Positions 63,165-64,000 of a stretch of DNA of 64,000 bases are shown here, in pieces. Each line of letters starts with the position of its first letter. Within the stretch, counting starts at the first letter, position 1. Source of the DNA: UBA6170 sp942491385 (GTDB taxonomy: Bacteria; Chloroflexota; Anaerolineae; Anaerolineales; Anaerolineaceae); NCBI GenBank assembly GCA_942491385.1, contig CALOAF010000006.1, forward strand, positions 124,001-188,000, read 5' to 3'. The translations under genes were made by a program, and so were the position numbers. Below the pieces are notes generated by a model, which was given only the letters and a program-made list of their open reading frames with translations, was not told where the DNA came from and did no database searches.

Positions 63165-63193
63165 ATTATATGATGTTCGCCTGGTCATGTCAA
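63165..63193 (-). promoter_or_regulatory. Consensus promoter of the valS T-box transcript
   Basis: Perfect TTGACA (63193-63188), 17-base spacer, perfect TATAAT (63170-63165) on the minus strand. Confidence 0.88.
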
Positions 63194-63348
63194 CAGCGAT
63201 CTTTCTATTGTGGTAACCAAACTTCGAATGTGCCCCAAACTCTGATTTCAAAAAAAAATTATTTTAAGCGCAATACCTATTGAATCTTTTGTTTAAGAAA
63301 CTGAATGTGATACCATTTAACCAATTCATTGCTATAGATATTTCACTT

Positions 63349-64000
63349 ATGGGACAACACAAATTTTATTTTTTACTTTTGATCTTAACTCTGTTAATAT
63401 CCAGTTGTAACGGAAATCCCTCCTTGGGTGAGGATGATTCTTCTCCTTTGGTTAATTCTGATGCTCCCTTATCAACACAAACGATTTTATCACCCAGCTC
63501 TTATCTAAAACCTTGCGACCTGATTAGTTTGTCGCAAATGGAAGCAATCTTTCAAGAAAGTCCTTTATTTATAAATGAGGAAAATGGTGGATGTGTTATC
63601 AGAAATCAGTGGGATACCCGCTCGATATGGATTTCAGTTTTTCAAGGGGAACAAGCTTTTGCGGCCATGCAATGGCACACACGGCAGCTTATCGATGGTT
63701 GGAAGGACCAGGATTTCCAAGCGTTGGTTGATGAAATCCTCAAAAATAATGAAAATCAATCGCTTAGCTCATTGCAGGAAGCCAGATTGGTTGTGTATGA
63801 AAGAATGGAGTTCCGGTGGGAACGATTTCTTACAGTAGGAGACAGTGCATTTTGGATATTAAATTCGAGAGCTTTTAAAGGATTACTGGATGTTGTTGAG
63901 GATAAATATTATTTACAGATAGGTTTCAGTGGGTTTTTGGCTGCTAAGGTTCAATCGGAAATTGAAAATCTGGCGACATCAACCCTCAAACAAATCCCAG
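63349..64000 (+). CDS. Lipoprotein of unknown function (cut by window edge)
   Basis: An open frame of 217 codons with no stop before the window end. The signal peptide FYFLLLILTLLISSC has a lipobox (Cys near residue 20), then an acidic/Ser-Thr spacer (about 22-50) and a globular part with CDLISLSQMEAIFQESP and GGCVIRNQWDTRSIWISVF, a DUF3558-like or surface-protein pattern that I cannot place firmly. It is divergent from valS. Confidence 0.7.
   Translation, partial: MGQHKFYFLLLILTLLISSCNGNPSLGEDDSSPLVNSDAPLSTQTILSPSSYLKPCDLISLSQMEAIFQESPLFINEENGGCVIRNQWDTRSIWISVFQGEQAFAAMQWHTRQLIDGWKDQDFQALVDEILKNNENQSLSSLQEARLVVYERMEFRWERFLTVGDSAFWILNSRAFKGLLDVVEDKYYLQIGFSGFLAAKVQSEIENLATSTLKQIP

Noticed and set aside
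1..64000. CRISPR arrays, insertion sequences, phage genes
   Set aside because: No regularly spaced repeats, transposase or phage-like proteins were found on either strand.

Overview
The window reads as chromosomal DNA from an anaerobic, moderately AT-rich bacterium, most likely a member of the Chloroflexota (class Anaerolineae). This is an inference from gene content and style: pyruvate phosphate dikinase beside an E1/E2 pyruvate dehydrogenase set, a group 4 NiFe hydrogenase, several lipoproteins with Pro/Thr-rich linkers, Ser/Thr kinase and FHA signalling, a selenocysteine tRNA and a T-box in front of valS. No phage, transposase or CRISPR array was seen.

Layout. 1-6751: a cut response regulator, ppdK, and a pdhA-pdhB-pdhC operon. 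6824-12475: two tandem decayed SAM hydrolase (DUF62) genes, then a visibly GC-richer minus-strand operon holding an intact SAM hydrolase and a complete ECF transporter. 12915-19488: a large lytic transglycosylase lipoprotein, an adenosine kinase-type gene plus adenosylhomocysteinase (SAM by-product salvage), a small lipoprotein and recA. 19596-21367: a strong promoter, a long structured leader that resembles the glmS ribozyme core, and glutamine synthetase. 21388-26367: a tRNA-modification and envelope operon (tgt, uppP, ttuB-like, ttuA-like) divergent from recJ. 26493-32354: AAA ATPase, glycerophosphodiesterase, PLP dehydratase and a GH3 hydrolase broken by two compensating frameshifts. 32355-37615: Ser/Thr kinase, FHA-winged helix regulator, XRE-cupin regulator and a membrane PP2C-like/propeller protein. 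37629-43664: a PLP aldolase/racemase-fold enzyme, M50 protease, tRNA-Sec, GH5 glycosidase, luciferase-like oxidoreductase and PAP2 phosphatase. 43846-47752: a two-gene molybdenum hydroxylase operon behind a structured leader. 47826-56367: a group 4 NiFe hydrogenase operon with antiporter-like membrane subunits and its maturation protease. 56370-64000: a GT-C-like membrane protein, a beta-hydroxyacid dehydrogenase, a uridine phosphorylase-type enzyme, valS under a T-box, and a cut lipoprotein.

How the parts fit. PPDK, pyruvate dehydrogenase and a ferredoxin-type membrane hydrogenase fit a fermentative, H2-handling energy metabolism. SAM hydrolase, adenosine kinase, adenosylhomocysteinase, the purine-type Mo hydroxylase and the nucleoside phosphorylase suggest active turnover of nucleosides and SAM. 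The most unusual item is the glmS-ribozyme-like leader in front of glnA; second is the structured leader whose closing helix abuts the Shine-Dalgarno of the Mo hydroxylase operon.
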